Shown piece after piece: positions 10,419-22,691 of a stretch of DNA of 64,000 nt (its first letter is position 1; every line of letters starts with the position of its first letter). The translations under genes were made by a program, and so were the position numbers. The notes under the pieces are model-generated. The model did no database searches. It was not told the DNA's origin and worked only from the letters and a program-made list of their open reading frames with translations. This DNA comes from Pseudofabraea citricarpa (Eukaryota; Ascomycota; Leotiomycetes; Helotiales; Dermateaceae). The stretch lies in contig JAPWGK010000011.1 in the NCBI GenBank assembly GCA_029641185.1, positions 310,001 through 374,000 of the forward strand. Reading direction: 5' to 3'.

Positions 10419-12774
10419 ATGTCGACTGCTCCTGAAAGAGCTCCTCCGAAGAAGAAACGCAAGGTCCTCGCGTGCAACCAATGTCGCCGCCAGAAGCTCC
10501 GCTGCGATCGTGCATACCCCGTGTGCAGCCGCTGCCGCACAGTGGGCTCGGCAGAGTTTTGCATGTACGAGGATGGCCATGCGCAAGCCGAAAGCAGCGG
10601 GGAGAGAAGGCCTGCTACTGCTGCTCTTGCAGTACCGCGTGAGAGGAGCCCCGAGACTTTGGAGAACAGACAGCCCTCGTCTCTCTGGCGTGGCCGAGGG
10701 CAGATGACGACTACCGGTATCCTCCAGACTCCGGCCACCACCCAGCCGAGCAACCATGCCGCGCCAAATTCAGAACCAGAGCCCATGATCTTCCGGGGCA
10801 GCGCTTTCAGCACGCAGTATTCGGGCGCTACTCATCCGATCAGCCTCATTGCTCGCTTTCCTGAGCTGCAGCGCTTTATGGTCGAGGCTATTAGCCGAGA
10901 TACCGCACTTGCTCACGTCCAACGCTCTCTCAAGTCGCTGCAGCTACAGTGGAAGCAGGGACAGCCATCTCGGGGTGAGATAGGAAATGTCGACCTTCGA
11001 CATCTGCTTGAGCTTCTCCCGGATCAGTCTACTGCCGATCAGCTAATCCGCACTTACTGGGCCACGTTCGAAACGACATACCGCATATTGTATGGGCCGA
11101 AGTTCTGGCCTGAGTATGAGGCTCTATGGTCTAATCCGGCTGAAGCTTCGGCTTCTTTTGTCGTCGTAGTGCTCCTCACCATGGCAACGGTGAGTTGTGT
11201 CTCTCCGAGTGAGGGGATTAGCTATATGGGGGACAGCTCGTCTCCTCGAGAAAGGGCCGTGGCCTGGATACGCGTGTGCGAATCATGGCTAGAGTGTCAA
11301 AGCCAGAAGAATATCTCCTTGCCGTACTGGCAGAGCCTCTGTCTCATCTTTCTTGCCAAGATCGTGAATACTATCAAGAAGAAGGAGACTTGGACGTCGG
11401 CCGGTGACCTCATGAGAAGGGCAATGTCGGCTGGGTTCCATAGAGATCCCCGTATTCTAGGGACGCAGATGAGTCGATCGAATCAAGAATTGAGACGCCG
11501 CTTGTGGGCGACTATGATTGAACTGGAGCTACAGGTTTCAATGGATAGGGGGATGCCCTCGTCGGCGTCCAACGTGTCGTGGGACAGTGCAAACGTCCTC
11601 AACGTAAATGATGAAGAGCTCGACGAAGAGGAGACAGATATTCAAGAACAGCGGTCTTGGACCTCCTACACAGCAGCTTCGTTTCTGCATATCAGTGGAA
11701 GGAGTGTGTCCCTACGATCATCGTTGAATGTACTGCTCAATCATTCAGAACAGCATCTCAGCCACGACGAGGTCATGAAATATGACGAACAGATCATGCA
11801 TAGCCTTGAAGAGATCGCCTCTTGTAAGCCAGGCTCCGGTAGCAACGGGTCAGCGATCTTCCCAGATCTCCCACTAGCCCTCCTCGATATCCAGCTCCGC
11901 CAATTCCTGCTCCTGCTGCACACGCCTTTCGCCGTCGAGCCCATATCGGGTTCGCGATACTCGATTTCCAAACTGGCCTGCTTCAACGCAGCGAGTTCCA
12001 TCATCGACACCTGCTGCAAGCTGTCCGGAGCGAGCCTGAACGCCATCTCGCTAATGCGCAGCGATATATTCCGCTCTGCTCTCGCAACGTGCCAGATCAT
12101 CGAAGCGTCTCGAGCTCTCCAGAGTAAGTGCCTATCCGACCAAGCTCCGCCACATAGCCTATTAACTTCGACCAGGTGACATGCTGCTCCAGAACCTCGG
12201 TGCGAATCTGTACGGCTACGTCGAGAAGGCACTTGCAAGACTCGGAGACAACGTCACGCTGCTGGGCACGTGCTATACTAACTACTGGTACATCTCGGCG
12301 GCGCACGGTCTCCTGAAGTCGAAACTCCCTTCGGCTGATGCTCAGGTAGAGCAGAAAGTCGCCGTCGATCAGGTCATCAAGCAGTATTACAAAGTGCTCG
12401 CTTCGCAGGAGGATATCTCGCTGCCGAGAGCAACATCGACGTATCGGCGGCTATACGGCGTATGTCCTCCCTCCTTCTGCTCACCAACCCTACCCCTGAT
12501 TACCTCTCTCGCTAATTTATCGTCTAGCTGACCACCAAAACTCCCCACGGCTCGGATCAGACTCCCTCTGGAGATTTCCCTCACTTGTCCCCGGAGAATC
12601 TGTCTCTATCCCAGGTGAGTCTGTCTCGCCCCCGCTGCTCGTCCGCATTCGTCTCCGTTCTTCAGTTGGCTGATATGGGCGGAGAAGATGTTCCAGTTGG
12701 AACCGCCCGATCCGCAGCTGGAGGAGTACTTCTTTGGAGACCCGGCGGCCTGGACGTTTGAGAATCTGTGGTGA
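10419..12774 (+). CDS. Zn2Cys6 fungal transcription factor with Fungal_trans domain
   Basis: A fungal-specific binuclear zinc cluster regulator. Four exons by my reading: 10419-12123, 12176-12459, 12528-12614, 12685-12774 (721 aa; introns 52, 68 and 70 bases). Cysteines at residues 19, 22, 29, 36, 39 and 48 give C-X2-C-X6-C-X6-C-X2-C-X8-C. Immediately before is PKKKRKV (residues 10-16), a textbook monopartite nuclear localisation signal. A middle-homology (Fungal_trans-like) domain begins around LIRTYWATFETTYRILYGP (about 11042). The C terminus ends in an acidic/aromatic tail, WTFENLW. The last intron has a GAGAAG tandem acceptor. An in-frame ATG at 10299 would add 40 residues. The target genes are unknown; no pathway genes sit immediately beside it. 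Confidence 0.87.
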
Positions 12775-13613
12775 GGTGAGGTGGGAATTGTCGCTACCCA
12801 TCGCTGGGATGCGCACACGAGAAGTGGATTTCTTTTCTTTTTGACTTCTTTTCGCCCTTTTTGTTTTCTGCTAGATAGATAGTTACTTAGATGTTAGCAC
12901 ACCCTCAAGAGGTAAATATTTACGGCCGATGAAGGACCTCGCACTTCTTCATATCTTCTCTAGGGTTGTTTTCCGTCTCAAGTTCACCGTATTGCTATCG
13001 TTCTGCCTCGGATAAGCGATCTTCAGTTACACTTATCCTTCCACCATCGCGTTATTACTCAGTGCCGCGCTATACGGGCCTCGAGGTATAGATTTTGGTG
13101 GAGAGGTTATAGTGATCTTCGAGATGGTTTGAGGACACCAAATCCGCTATTAGACTTAGTGTCAGGCGAGGATTTACGCGAGAACGCCTGTGGTCAGTTT
13201 AGCGACGGGATGGGAAATTGATGATTCTTTTGTGTATCGATGGTATGAGATAGATCTTATCGTGGCGAATGATGCTGAAAATTGTTCTTTATATTCTAGT
13301 GTCTTAGAAAGATATAAACACCGGAGCGCGAAGCAACTGGGAGCTGGATACTCAGGTAGAAAACCAGAGCAGAGATATTAGCGTTACGATACAGTAGCAA
13401 GGCTATACATGATACCAGGTTACCATTTCTAGCTTTAATAACATGGGTTGAGCTGCATACATAAGTAAGCATCATCTTGGGAACTAAAAAGAATAAAAGT
13501 TCAATCTTAGTTTTAGATAGACCCTTTTGAGGATCTATCTTGTCTAGTGATCTCCTAAATGTATATATACAGGAGACGGTAGTTACCTAGAAGGGGGGAA
13601 CAAAAAAATAAAA
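12775..13613. other. Intergenic, no gene seen
   Basis: AT-rich sequence after the regulator. The open frame at 13190-13381 has no recognisable motif. TTTAGATAGA and ATCTATCTTG at about 13511-13550 form an imperfect inverted repeat close to the 3' side of the 5S gene. Confidence 0.45.
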
Positions 13614-13732
13614 ACATACAACAGTAGGTATTCGCTGGTGGTCACCCACCCAACTACTAATCTACCGATCTGAGGCTTATGTATGGCAGAGCGGACGGGA
13701 TGCCCAGTTCTCCTCAGTCTGTGGTCGTATGT
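13614..13732 (-). rRNA. 5S ribosomal RNA (solitary, variant)
   Basis: 119 bases on the minus strand match the ascomycete 5S rRNA layout from end to end. The ends ACATACGAC and GTTGTATGT pair to form helix I (9 bp including one G-U). The loop motif CCCGTCCGCTC, the internal promoter region TTAGTAGTTGGGTGGGTGAC and the CCACCAGCGAA arm are intact. Compared with the Neurospora-type sequence as I remember it, helix II is CTGAGG/CCTCAG rather than GTGTGG/CCACAC, and GGTA/TACC replaces GGGA/TCCC. These are paired, compensatory changes, which argue for a working gene rather than decay. A TTTTATTTTTTT run directly downstream would terminate RNA polymerase III. Such dispersed single 5S genes are typical of filamentous ascomycetes. 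Confidence 0.9.
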
Positions 13733-14484
13733 GGCATATTTACCGTTATCAATAATTATACCTGAACGTGCTGATGTGGCCAGAATACACTGAGCTCTTG
13801 TTATTCCAACAAATTCTGCTTTACTTGGTCGTGTGTGGATTGAATTACCACAGAAGGTTAACTTGGAAGCTCAAAATAAACGTGTTTATAATGGAATATA
13901 AATTACTTTCTTGTGGTTTTATATTACATACCTAGCTAGGTAGATAGATATGTCTTGTTTCTCATATGAGCGCCTGTACCCGCTTAACTGGGCAATAACT
14001 TTATCTTTGTAATATAGTTCATTTTGATTTGAAAGTGGTACTTTGCTCTGCCACCCACTCCGCTGAGATCCGGGCGGCTATATCCCTGCCCAGTAGCTAG
14101 AGTGGGCAACGAAAACGAGTAGATAAGACTTGTGGATAGTACAAGCGAGCTGTCAGTGGGGAAGAACTTTGAACGAGCCAGTATCCGCGGGGTAAACCAT
14201 CCTATTAAAGTCTGTTTCCTGCTTACAAAGCAAATGTTCTACTTCTCATGGACTGTTGGAACCTTTCTGGTAACACATCGTCAACGTGCTGCAATATATC
14301 TGGACCGGTATATCTGGAGTGATTGATAATTTCCAAGTTCGTTTACATAGTAGACAAGGTTACATGCCAGTACTAAGGCATCCTATTCCGCGAGGCTACG
14401 GTAGCACGTACCAATTTCAATGGTTGTCCAGCCTAAGAACCTCATCTGTCCATGGCTCTACAACGCTGACTTCACGCCCATTAG
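13733..14484. other. Intergenic / unresolved 5' region of the lipase-NACHT gene
   Basis: No certain gene. An upstream exon supplying the start codon of the lipase-NACHT gene should lie here if that gene is intact. Possible acceptors are CATTAG at 14484 and TTTAG at 14489, with CTGAC (14466-14470) as a possible branch point, but I could not choose the exon. Confidence 0.4.
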
Positions 14485-17400
14485 TTTAGAAGGGTATTAT
14501 CCTTCCGCAAGAAGTCGGCTGGCCAGCAGGACAATGTCGAGAGTAGGTCATCTAAAACCGAGGTACCCCTCTTGCGACCGCTACCACGAGCTTCCAACTT
14601 GAATACGGTTGACGAGCAACTCGTTAGCTCGTTACTGAATTTGCCCGCAGATACGAAGGTGGTAAAAGGGGGAGATCTTTCCGGTCAAGATCCGCTTGGG
14701 CTAAAAGTCATACACAGACCTGTAGGAGATTGCAAAGCGGACATTATCTTCGTTCATGGTCTTGGTGGCAGCAGTCGGATGACATGGTCGAAAAACCATG
14801 ATCTTAACTACTTCTGGCCGCTGAAATTCCTACCCTTGGAAGCAGGAATAAACGAGACACGCATTTCAACCTTTGGTTACAATGCGAATTTCAAATCTAG
14901 AAGTGCCAAGAACAGCATGTCGGGCTTGGATTTTGCAAAAGATTTGTTATTTGATCTCAAGTATGCCACAGATCAGCCTGGAACGGGGGTCGAACATGTG
15001 AGAATGGGAGATGTACGTATAAATGCGCCCGTCTCTTGATAAATGCTGAAGTCCATTTTAGCGTCCTATCATATTTATTGTCCACTCGATGGGTGGTCTT
15101 GTCGTGAAAGAGGCATATTTGCAAGGCCTGCTCGATCCAACATACAAGGCAATTATCGAATCGGTAACCTCCATCATATTCCTCTCAACTCCACATCGTG
15201 GAACTAGCCTCGCTGCGACCCTGAATCGCATCCTGCAAGTATCTTTGGTGGCCAGCCCTATGCAATTCATCGCCGAGCTTGCAGCGGGCTCTCTAACATT
15301 GCAAAAGTTGAATGAACAATTCAGACATGTAGCTCTTCAATTACAGATTATTTCTTTCTATGAAACACGCCCGACAAAAATATTGAAAGGCACGCAGGTC
15401 GTAGGTACCCTTATATAATTCAACCGTTCATTTGTTTGTCTAATAAAATCTGTATAGATGGTATTAGAAAAGGATTCTTCCGTTCTAGGATACCCTGGGG
15501 AAATATCAAAGCCACTGGATGCTGATCATCATGGAGTTTGCAAGTACGATAGCCCTGAGGATCCCAACTACATCGCTGTCCGCAATGTTCTTAAATCTCT
15601 TGTGGGAATTGCCAAACCCACTGGTGAGTCATAATTATCTTGATATGCAAACTCCGTTTTTTGTTTTATACTAACCAAGTTCGGTCCTATGCTAGATAAT
15701 TTACAACAGCTAGCCATCCAAGATCTAGCGGCAAATTTTGAGGATTACCTCTTGGTCCCCGAATCACCCGAAGGGGACTATAACCTCTTTCGCGATCGGT
15801 GGAAACCTGGGACCTGTAGCTGGATACTTTCTGATGCTGCTTTTACTAACTGGCTAGAAGATGCCCGTTGCAGCCCTCAAGTCCTTTGGATTCATGGAAA
15901 CGCGGCCAGTGGAAAATCAATACTCTCATCATTCGTGATTAATCATCTTGTTCAACTCGATTTATCCTGCCAATACTTCTTTGTGCGCTTTGAGGATAAG
16001 CAGAAGCGAACGTTGAGTCTAATGCTAAGATCTTTAGCCTGTCAGCTCTCTCGAACAATTCCCAAATATGCAGATAAACTGCGCCAACTCGAGGCTACAG
16101 CTAGAGATCTTAGAATAGCAGATTACCGCAATATCTGGCAATTGCTGTATAAAGAAAGTCTTTTCCAGCTATCCATTGACAAGCTCATATTCTGGGTCAT
16201 CGACGGTGTTGATGAAGCGGAAAGTCCCGCGTCTATAATAAAAGTTCTTTCGGAACTCTACCTGACGGCTATTCCCATTCGTGTTCTGATTGTGAGCCGA
16301 AAGACGCATGAAATTTCATCAGCCTTTGAGAGATTGGGAAAGCAGGTATACTTGGAAACAGTCCACGCAGAGGGTAATCAGGGCGACTTCCTTCATTACG
16401 TCAACCAAGAGATGGATATAGCAAGAAACGACTCCTATAGAGAGCATATCACTGCCCAGCTTCTTGAGAGGGCACAAGGTAATTTCCTTTGGCTGAGCCT
16501 AGCAGTCCAAACGATCAACAAGTGCCATACTAAAGTGGAAGTGGACAATGTATTGAAAGATCTTCCCTCGGGTATGGAGGCATCCTATGATCGAATGGCC
16601 CAGTTTATCCGGACACACCTCAATCACAACGATCAAACTCTTGCTGAGAATATTCTAGGCTGGGTTGCTTGTGCCCAGCGGTCCTTGAGTGTTGAAGAGC
16701 TTTTTGATGCTTTAGACAATATTGATCTACTTGATATCCACAGGACTATTGATGATATCTGTGGTGGGTTTGTGGTAGTTGACAAGGAGGGCAAGGTTGT
16801 CATGATCCATGCGACCGCACGAGAATATCTGTTTCACGAGAAGGGCCATGGTCATCTCTTGGTCATAGATAAGAAGACTACAAACAACAAGCTTTTCAAG
16901 AGATGCATAACGGGCCTCGTGGATCCGAAGCTTAAAGCCAATATTAGCAGAGGTCTTGAACCAGCTTTGCTCGACTACGCCATGAATACCTGGTTTATTC
17001 ATCTCTCAAGTGGGTCGGCTTCAGAACCGGACATTTTAGAATTACTGCTCAAGTTTCTAAAAGGACCACACATTCTAACATGGATAAATATCGTTGCAAA
17101 AAGAAAGCAACTCAGAGCCCTAGTTGTCGCTTCGAGATATTTGGCAGACGTAGCGCTGAAACTGGGGCAACTTGACGAAGATGAAGCACTAACAAATCGT
17201 CGAGCTGCTTTACATATCATCGCAGGATGGGCAACAGACCTTGTCAAGGTTATTGGTAAATTTGGGAACAGCTTAAGCGAGAGCCCGGACTCGATTTATA
17301 AACTGATTCCACCATTTTGTCCTGAGGATTCTATCATCTACCAACAATTCGGCCGGAAAGAAAGGAAGGCACTCCATGTTTCCAATTTCACTTCTGGCAC

Positions 17401-19576
17401 TTGGGACGACTGCCTGGCTCGCTTAACCCTAGAGGAAGGAACCATTGCATCGTCTATTCATGCAGAAGGAAGCCGTATCGCCATTTTAACTAATCGTAAG
17501 AACTCTGGTTGCATATTCATTTACAATTCTATAACATTTGAAGAGGAACGCCGAATAATTCACCCAGAGAGAGTTTTCAAGATGCAAGTTAATAGGGCAG
17601 GACAGTATCTAGTCACGTATGGCTATCGAACGACAAGAGTATGGGACATATCAACAGGAGAGTGCCTTAAAACTGTGAAGAACCCGCCGAAGAACCCAAG
17701 ACCTCAAACACTTATTTTTATGGAACCAGATAATTGCATACTTGTTGGAAGCGAAGACAGATGCATTAGATCTCTCAAATTTGGCAATGATGACCTAGAG
17801 CCGTGGGAAATTAAAGCCTATATGAACGACCAAAGTCTAGACGATACAATTCTTAATGCACCTCTTTGCTCTGCTCTCAGTGCTGATGGAAATATGATTG
17901 CGTTTGGCTACCGTGGGCATCCCGTCACAGTTTGGGAACTAGAGCCACCCATGTTTGTTTCGCAGTGCCTTATAAAGCCCCATGAAATATCCATGACAAT
18001 TCAAGAGAATATGTTGGGTGAGGTCATTCAACTCATTTGGCACCCTTTTAGTGGAGAGGTCCTTGGCTTGTATCGAGAAGGCCTTTTGTTCAGATCAGAT
18101 CCATACGAAGAGGAGACAAGCATGATCGCCAATACTGGAGCACACTACCTGGCTATCAGTAGGGATGGCTCATTTGTGGCTACTGGTGATACGGTTGGTA
18201 CTATCAAAGTCTTTGCAATATCGGATTTGTCTTTCCTGTATCAGCTGTCATCACAAGATCCCGTGCTCCATTTGTCTTTCAGTACAGACTCTAGACGAAT
18301 ATATGATGTGCGAGGATCATATGGTAGTGTGTGGGAGCCTGATATGCTAGTACATTTTGCGGATTGCTCCGAGTACTCAGATCACCAGAGGAATGCTGGG
18401 AGTGAGGATGGAAGTCTCGCTAGACTTCCCTTGCACACAGAAAACCACTACTTTCCTGTTGATAATGTGATAAGCTTGTCTGGTCAATCATCTGGGTCTC
18501 TGTATTGTTATGGCACTGAAGAAGGTGTTGCCATCCTGAGAGAAGTTGGCTGTAGCAAAGTCTGGGAGCTGGAGAGATTGACCAGCTACATGTCCATCGA
18601 ACAAGTAGCGTGGAGTAACGATGGTAAACTCGTAGCACTTTTCGATCTCGGTAGAAGGCTTTCTGTCAAGACTGTTGCTCGAAATGGTCCAGATAAGGAA
18701 ACATGGCAGATTAAACACGAATTTCATGTCACAATCCCTTCGCACCATGGTCATATCAGCCAACTTCTCTTTCACCCAGCGAACCACCACATATTTGTCT
18801 CTACATCAGCAGCATTATACACTGTTGAACTGACTTCCCATGACCTAGTCGAATCAAAACTTGCTGAGGGAATGCCAAAACTGAAATGGATTTGCCATCC
18901 TACTCAGTTTGATTATCTTTTGGGCTTCGGCAATGGAAGCGTCCACGTTTTTAGTTGGGACAATCTTGAGGAAGTTCAATCTTATACATACTCTCCAGCT
19001 CGATTAGGCAAAACCCCGATAATCTCATCAACGCAGACTCTGCATAGTCATGATAGTAGTTCTAGAGTCAAGGAGGAATTGCTTGGAAGACTCATCTCGC
19101 ATGTTGAATCTCCAGATATCTTGCTAGAGATCTCTCACCTGGGTTCATCTGGGCGTTTCAAGAGCAATTACCTCCTATTCCGAGTTGAAAACATCAAGAT
19201 TAACTCTAGAAGCGAAAAGAATTCGGCAAGCGACCTACTAATTGAGAATGCTGAGCTTTCATACAGCCTATTACCTAAAAGTATCGCATCCAAGATAAGG
19301 GAACCACTTGGGCTTCTGTCGCGTGGGAGGCTTGTGTTCCTCGACATTAACCGGTGGATATGCACATGGCGCTTACCTTCGCCCCAGATTAAACGACCAC
19401 AAGGCAGAGAAACACCTGAGCAGAATGTCAACTATATTGAGCGCCACTATTTTCTGCCGGGAGATTGGATCACCGCAAATGCCGTTCCGTTATATTGCGT
19501 TATGCATGACGGGACCTTGCTGTGCCCAAGAAATGGAGGTGTCTCGACAATACAATGCGCGAAGCTTCGCAAATGA
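14485..19576 (+). CDS. STAND/NLR-like protein: lipase-like hydrolase + NACHT + WD40 repeats (start unresolved)
   Basis: A fungal NLR-type signal-transduction ATPase; relatives act in nonself recognition and heterokaryon incompatibility. Exons: 14485-15012 (5' end uncertain), 15062-15400, 15458-15623, 15696-19576; introns 49, 57 and 72 bases; about 1,637 aa. The N-terminal alpha/beta hydrolase (SERAC1/DUF676-like) has FVHGLGGSS, the nucleophile elbow VHSMGGLV (catalytic Ser) and STPHRGTSLA. The NACHT ATPase follows: Walker A GNAASGKS at 15896-15919, Walker B FWVIDGVDEAE near 16192, then a VLIVSRKTHE sensor segment. The C-terminal 600 residues carry six to eight degenerate WD40 blades (for example TTRVWDISTGECL, HPVTVWELE, GTIKVFAISD). 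The frame is open from 14485, but there is no ATG before the hydrolase: where relatives would begin, TTA-TCC-TTC-CGC stands. Either an upstream exon exists or the start has been lost. Confidence 0.85.
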
Positions 19577-20226
19577 TATTCTTTCAAGGTCATACCATGG
19601 TGTTCTTACCATCGCATAGCATTAATCAATTATTCAGTCCCAATGAGAAAACTCTAGTTCTCGAGTTTAATAGGGTCATAATTACTCCAGAGCGGTTTGG
19701 CATGGGATTGATGGGAAAAGGCGGTGTTATTCTTCCTAGCTTTTTACTTTTTCTCTTCGTGCTTGATTTATGCTTGAATTGCATATTTGAGAAGGAAGAT
19801 TGCTTGGTCAAATTTCTGAGGCTCGGCATAAATTTCAGCTACCTCGGTCTGGCCATGACTTATAGTTGTTGTGGTATTTATCTTTTTATACACTCTTTAG
19901 ACTAGGTTTTATAGATGGCAGAGTAGTTATGGCTACGAATCAACATGATTCACAATCAACGCTGACGCCAAATAATGTCCTGTTATATATCTATGTAATA
20001 GAAGGGAATTTTGGACTAAATGGTTGCAATTGTAGGCATGGAGAATGATGACTATGCTCCGCAACCGACACGTAGAATTAATTGGCAATATGGATTTTTG
20101 AGCTGATTGATAGAATATTCGACACCGGACTATAGACTATAGATTACCATGACGCTAGCAGAAATATAGGAGTATTCATCAGTACTTGAAACAATGTTCT
20201 ATGAGTCTACCATTTATATCCCTTAA
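19577..20226. other. Intergenic, convergent 3' flanks
   Basis: No supported gene. The frame at 19522-19905 overlaps the end of the NACHT gene and has only hydrophobic low-complexity sequence. Confidence 0.45.
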
Positions 20227-21981
20227 TCAGCTACTCCATCGCCATTGAGGACTCTTATCTCCTTCTGTTAAGCTTTCAGTATCCACATCACCTGGTCCAA
20301 TATTAACCCCTTGCTCTTTATTTCTACGTGCATTATCTGCTTTCATCCAAAGGCCAAGTATCAGAGTGCAGGTGATACATATGCCTAGGGATGTTGCAGT
20401 AGCGATGAGAGTCGGCAAGTAGCGAGGAGCGTACTCAGTGCGGAAAGTAGCTGAAAAATAACATGATTTATCAGAAAGTACCTCAAAACGGCTGAAATTG
20501 GAGTTAATTACCGCTGGAAACAATTCCTGACAGATTTCCAAATCCAACAAATAGACCGGTCACTGCCGCACGTTGATTCTCTCCTAGAGAATTGGAATTG
20601 TGCCATGTATGAACTAGACAAGATGGAATGTACTTTCTCCAGTCAGTACAGATAGCCAAAAATTTACAGAAGCACTCACAGCTCCAGATGTCATCAAGAA
20701 CATAGCAAAATATCCAACTGCCTTATTTTCTACCACGTCGATGGTAGCCAAAATGACCAACCCTACCAAAGTAAGACTCATTGCGAAAACTAGATGAAAA
20801 GTGCGTTCTCGGAAATGATCCGAGCACTTAGTAACAAGAAGTAAGACAACGACACCGACACAATTCGGTGCCACGGTCCAGAGGTTCGTCTTTACGACTG
20901 AAAACCCCAATCTCTGTACGATCTGCGGCAGGAATGTTGAGGTGGTTGTGTAGCCCATTGCATATGTGAAGGAAATTATGGCATACATGCCCATCTTCCA
21001 CCCCTTGAAGGCTGACATGGCTTCTCGCAAGTTAAACTTTTCATCGATGTCTTTCGAGCCGTCGCGTAACATTCGTGCTCGTGCTGCATTGCGTTCGGGT
21101 TCTGTGAGCCATCGGCATGTGGAGGGCGTTGCTGGAAGCCAGTAGAATGCGAAGGCTGCAACGAGGATGGTTAATCCTCCTTCAACTATTACATGTTTTT
21201 GTTAGAGTGCTAAATAACATGGCAAAACTAGGAGAAAATTAGCTTACTCAGAAAGAGATATTGCCATCCATGAAGATTCGACTTGATTTGGAAAACCCCA
21301 AATGCCAAGAGCCCACTGAAAGCAGCTGCTACAATCGCGGATCCGAAATAAAGTGCGATTCGAAATGCGAGTTCATTTCTAGTATAGAAAAGACTCAAGT
21401 AGAAGACAGTTCCGGCGAAGAATCCAGCCTCGAAAGCGCTATGAAACAAAACACCCTTAGCTTAATAGAAGAATTCAAGGTTCAGACTGATGAGAAACAT
21501 ACCCAATAAGTAATCTTAGAACCAACATTCCGGCGAAATTCTTCGCCACAGCTTGTAACATTGACACGATACCCCAGCTAAGACATAAACCAGATAAAAC
21601 CCATCGGCCCGAAAATCTCTTGGTCAGAAGATTTAGAGGTAGATCCAAGAGTCCGTTGGGAATATAAAATAGAAGCAAAAGAAGAGAGTATTCCTCGCCA
21701 AGAAAATGCATATCCTTATCAAACCCATCCGTCTTCGCATTCCCGAGATTCGAGCGATCGAGAGAATTGCAGAAGTACATTAATGAGAGGTAAGGAAGAA
21801 GACAGAGGTCGAGTTTACGGACTGCGATGAGCGATTTTATTAGTTTCATAGGTGTGAAAGGACAGAATGAGCTGTTACCATAAGATTTCTCCGCCGAGGC
21901 ATCAATTAACACAGTTGATGCTGTTTCCATGTCCGAGGACGGTGCTTTTTTCGTCGCCATTTTATTACTGACCTTGTCCAT
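20227..21981 (-). CDS. MFS transporter, DAL5/allantoate permease-like (anion:cation symporter family)
   Basis: A 12-helix major facilitator of the fungal DAL5-like family, which takes up small organic anions such as allantoate, vitamins or nicotinate-like compounds; the substrate is not predictable here. Five exons on the minus strand: 21503-21981, 21248-21438, 20680-21185, 20512-20632, 20227-20450 (506 aa; introns 64, 62, 47 and 61). Hallmarks in order: YLSLMYFCNSLDRSNLGNAK, LLIGAFEAGFFAGTVFYLS (joined across intron 1), YIPSCLVHTWHNSNS after intron 3, VTGLFVGFGNLSGI, and FRTEYAPRYLPTL near the end. The start is the ATG at 21981; MATKK at 21960 is an alternative in better context. It lies between two STAND genes. 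Confidence 0.88.
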
Positions 21982-22691
21982 CTCTATAATTTTAGTCCGT
22001 CTTATCTTGTCGTTCAAACTGTGTTTCTATAAATTGAAAAGCTTGATCTTTAGAGTTCATGACATGGGAAGTGTATTAAACTTCTTCGCGTCGAGTTACT
22101 ATTGCTAGGATATTATACTTTATAATACATGTCGAGTCAGGCCACTGAGATAAGATATCGATATTGATATCCCCATTCCTTGATATGCTTATCGCGAACT
22201 CGACTTACAAAGAGTGGACAACCGGGAAAGTGGGGTAATCAAAGAGTGGAGGGTGGCACTACATTTGGGAAATAGGGTGGTTACGACTCGAATAATATTT
22301 TGATTTGGCCTTCATGATTGAGACCTTGAATAAAATGCCTTTTTATTATCTGGGATTGTTGTTCAATCTTAGCCTCTAGTGCTTAGATTTGGCAACTACG
22401 TCGTTGAAAAGAGGAGAAATTGACTGGGTAGTGGAATTCATTTACCATACTCCCATCCTTGAGTTTGATTAGAAGGGAAAGTCTTAGCAACAAATCAGTA
22501 CTAAGAGTGCTTCTATTAGCTATAATGTTAGTCCTAGTACGTCTCTTGAGAATAGCGTTCTCTCTCTTGAAAACCAAATACTATCACTAGTTAATCAGCG
22601 ATCAAAGTGTTTATGAGGTCAAGTAGCAGACCAGGAATTCATTCGATTAACCAAATTTTGAGAATAGAACGAACTCCTCATTATGTCCTAC
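21982..22691. other. Intergenic, promoter side of the MFS gene and 3' flank of the NACHT gene
   Basis: AT-rich, no gene seen. The open frame at 22383-22577 has no recognisable content. Confidence 0.45.
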
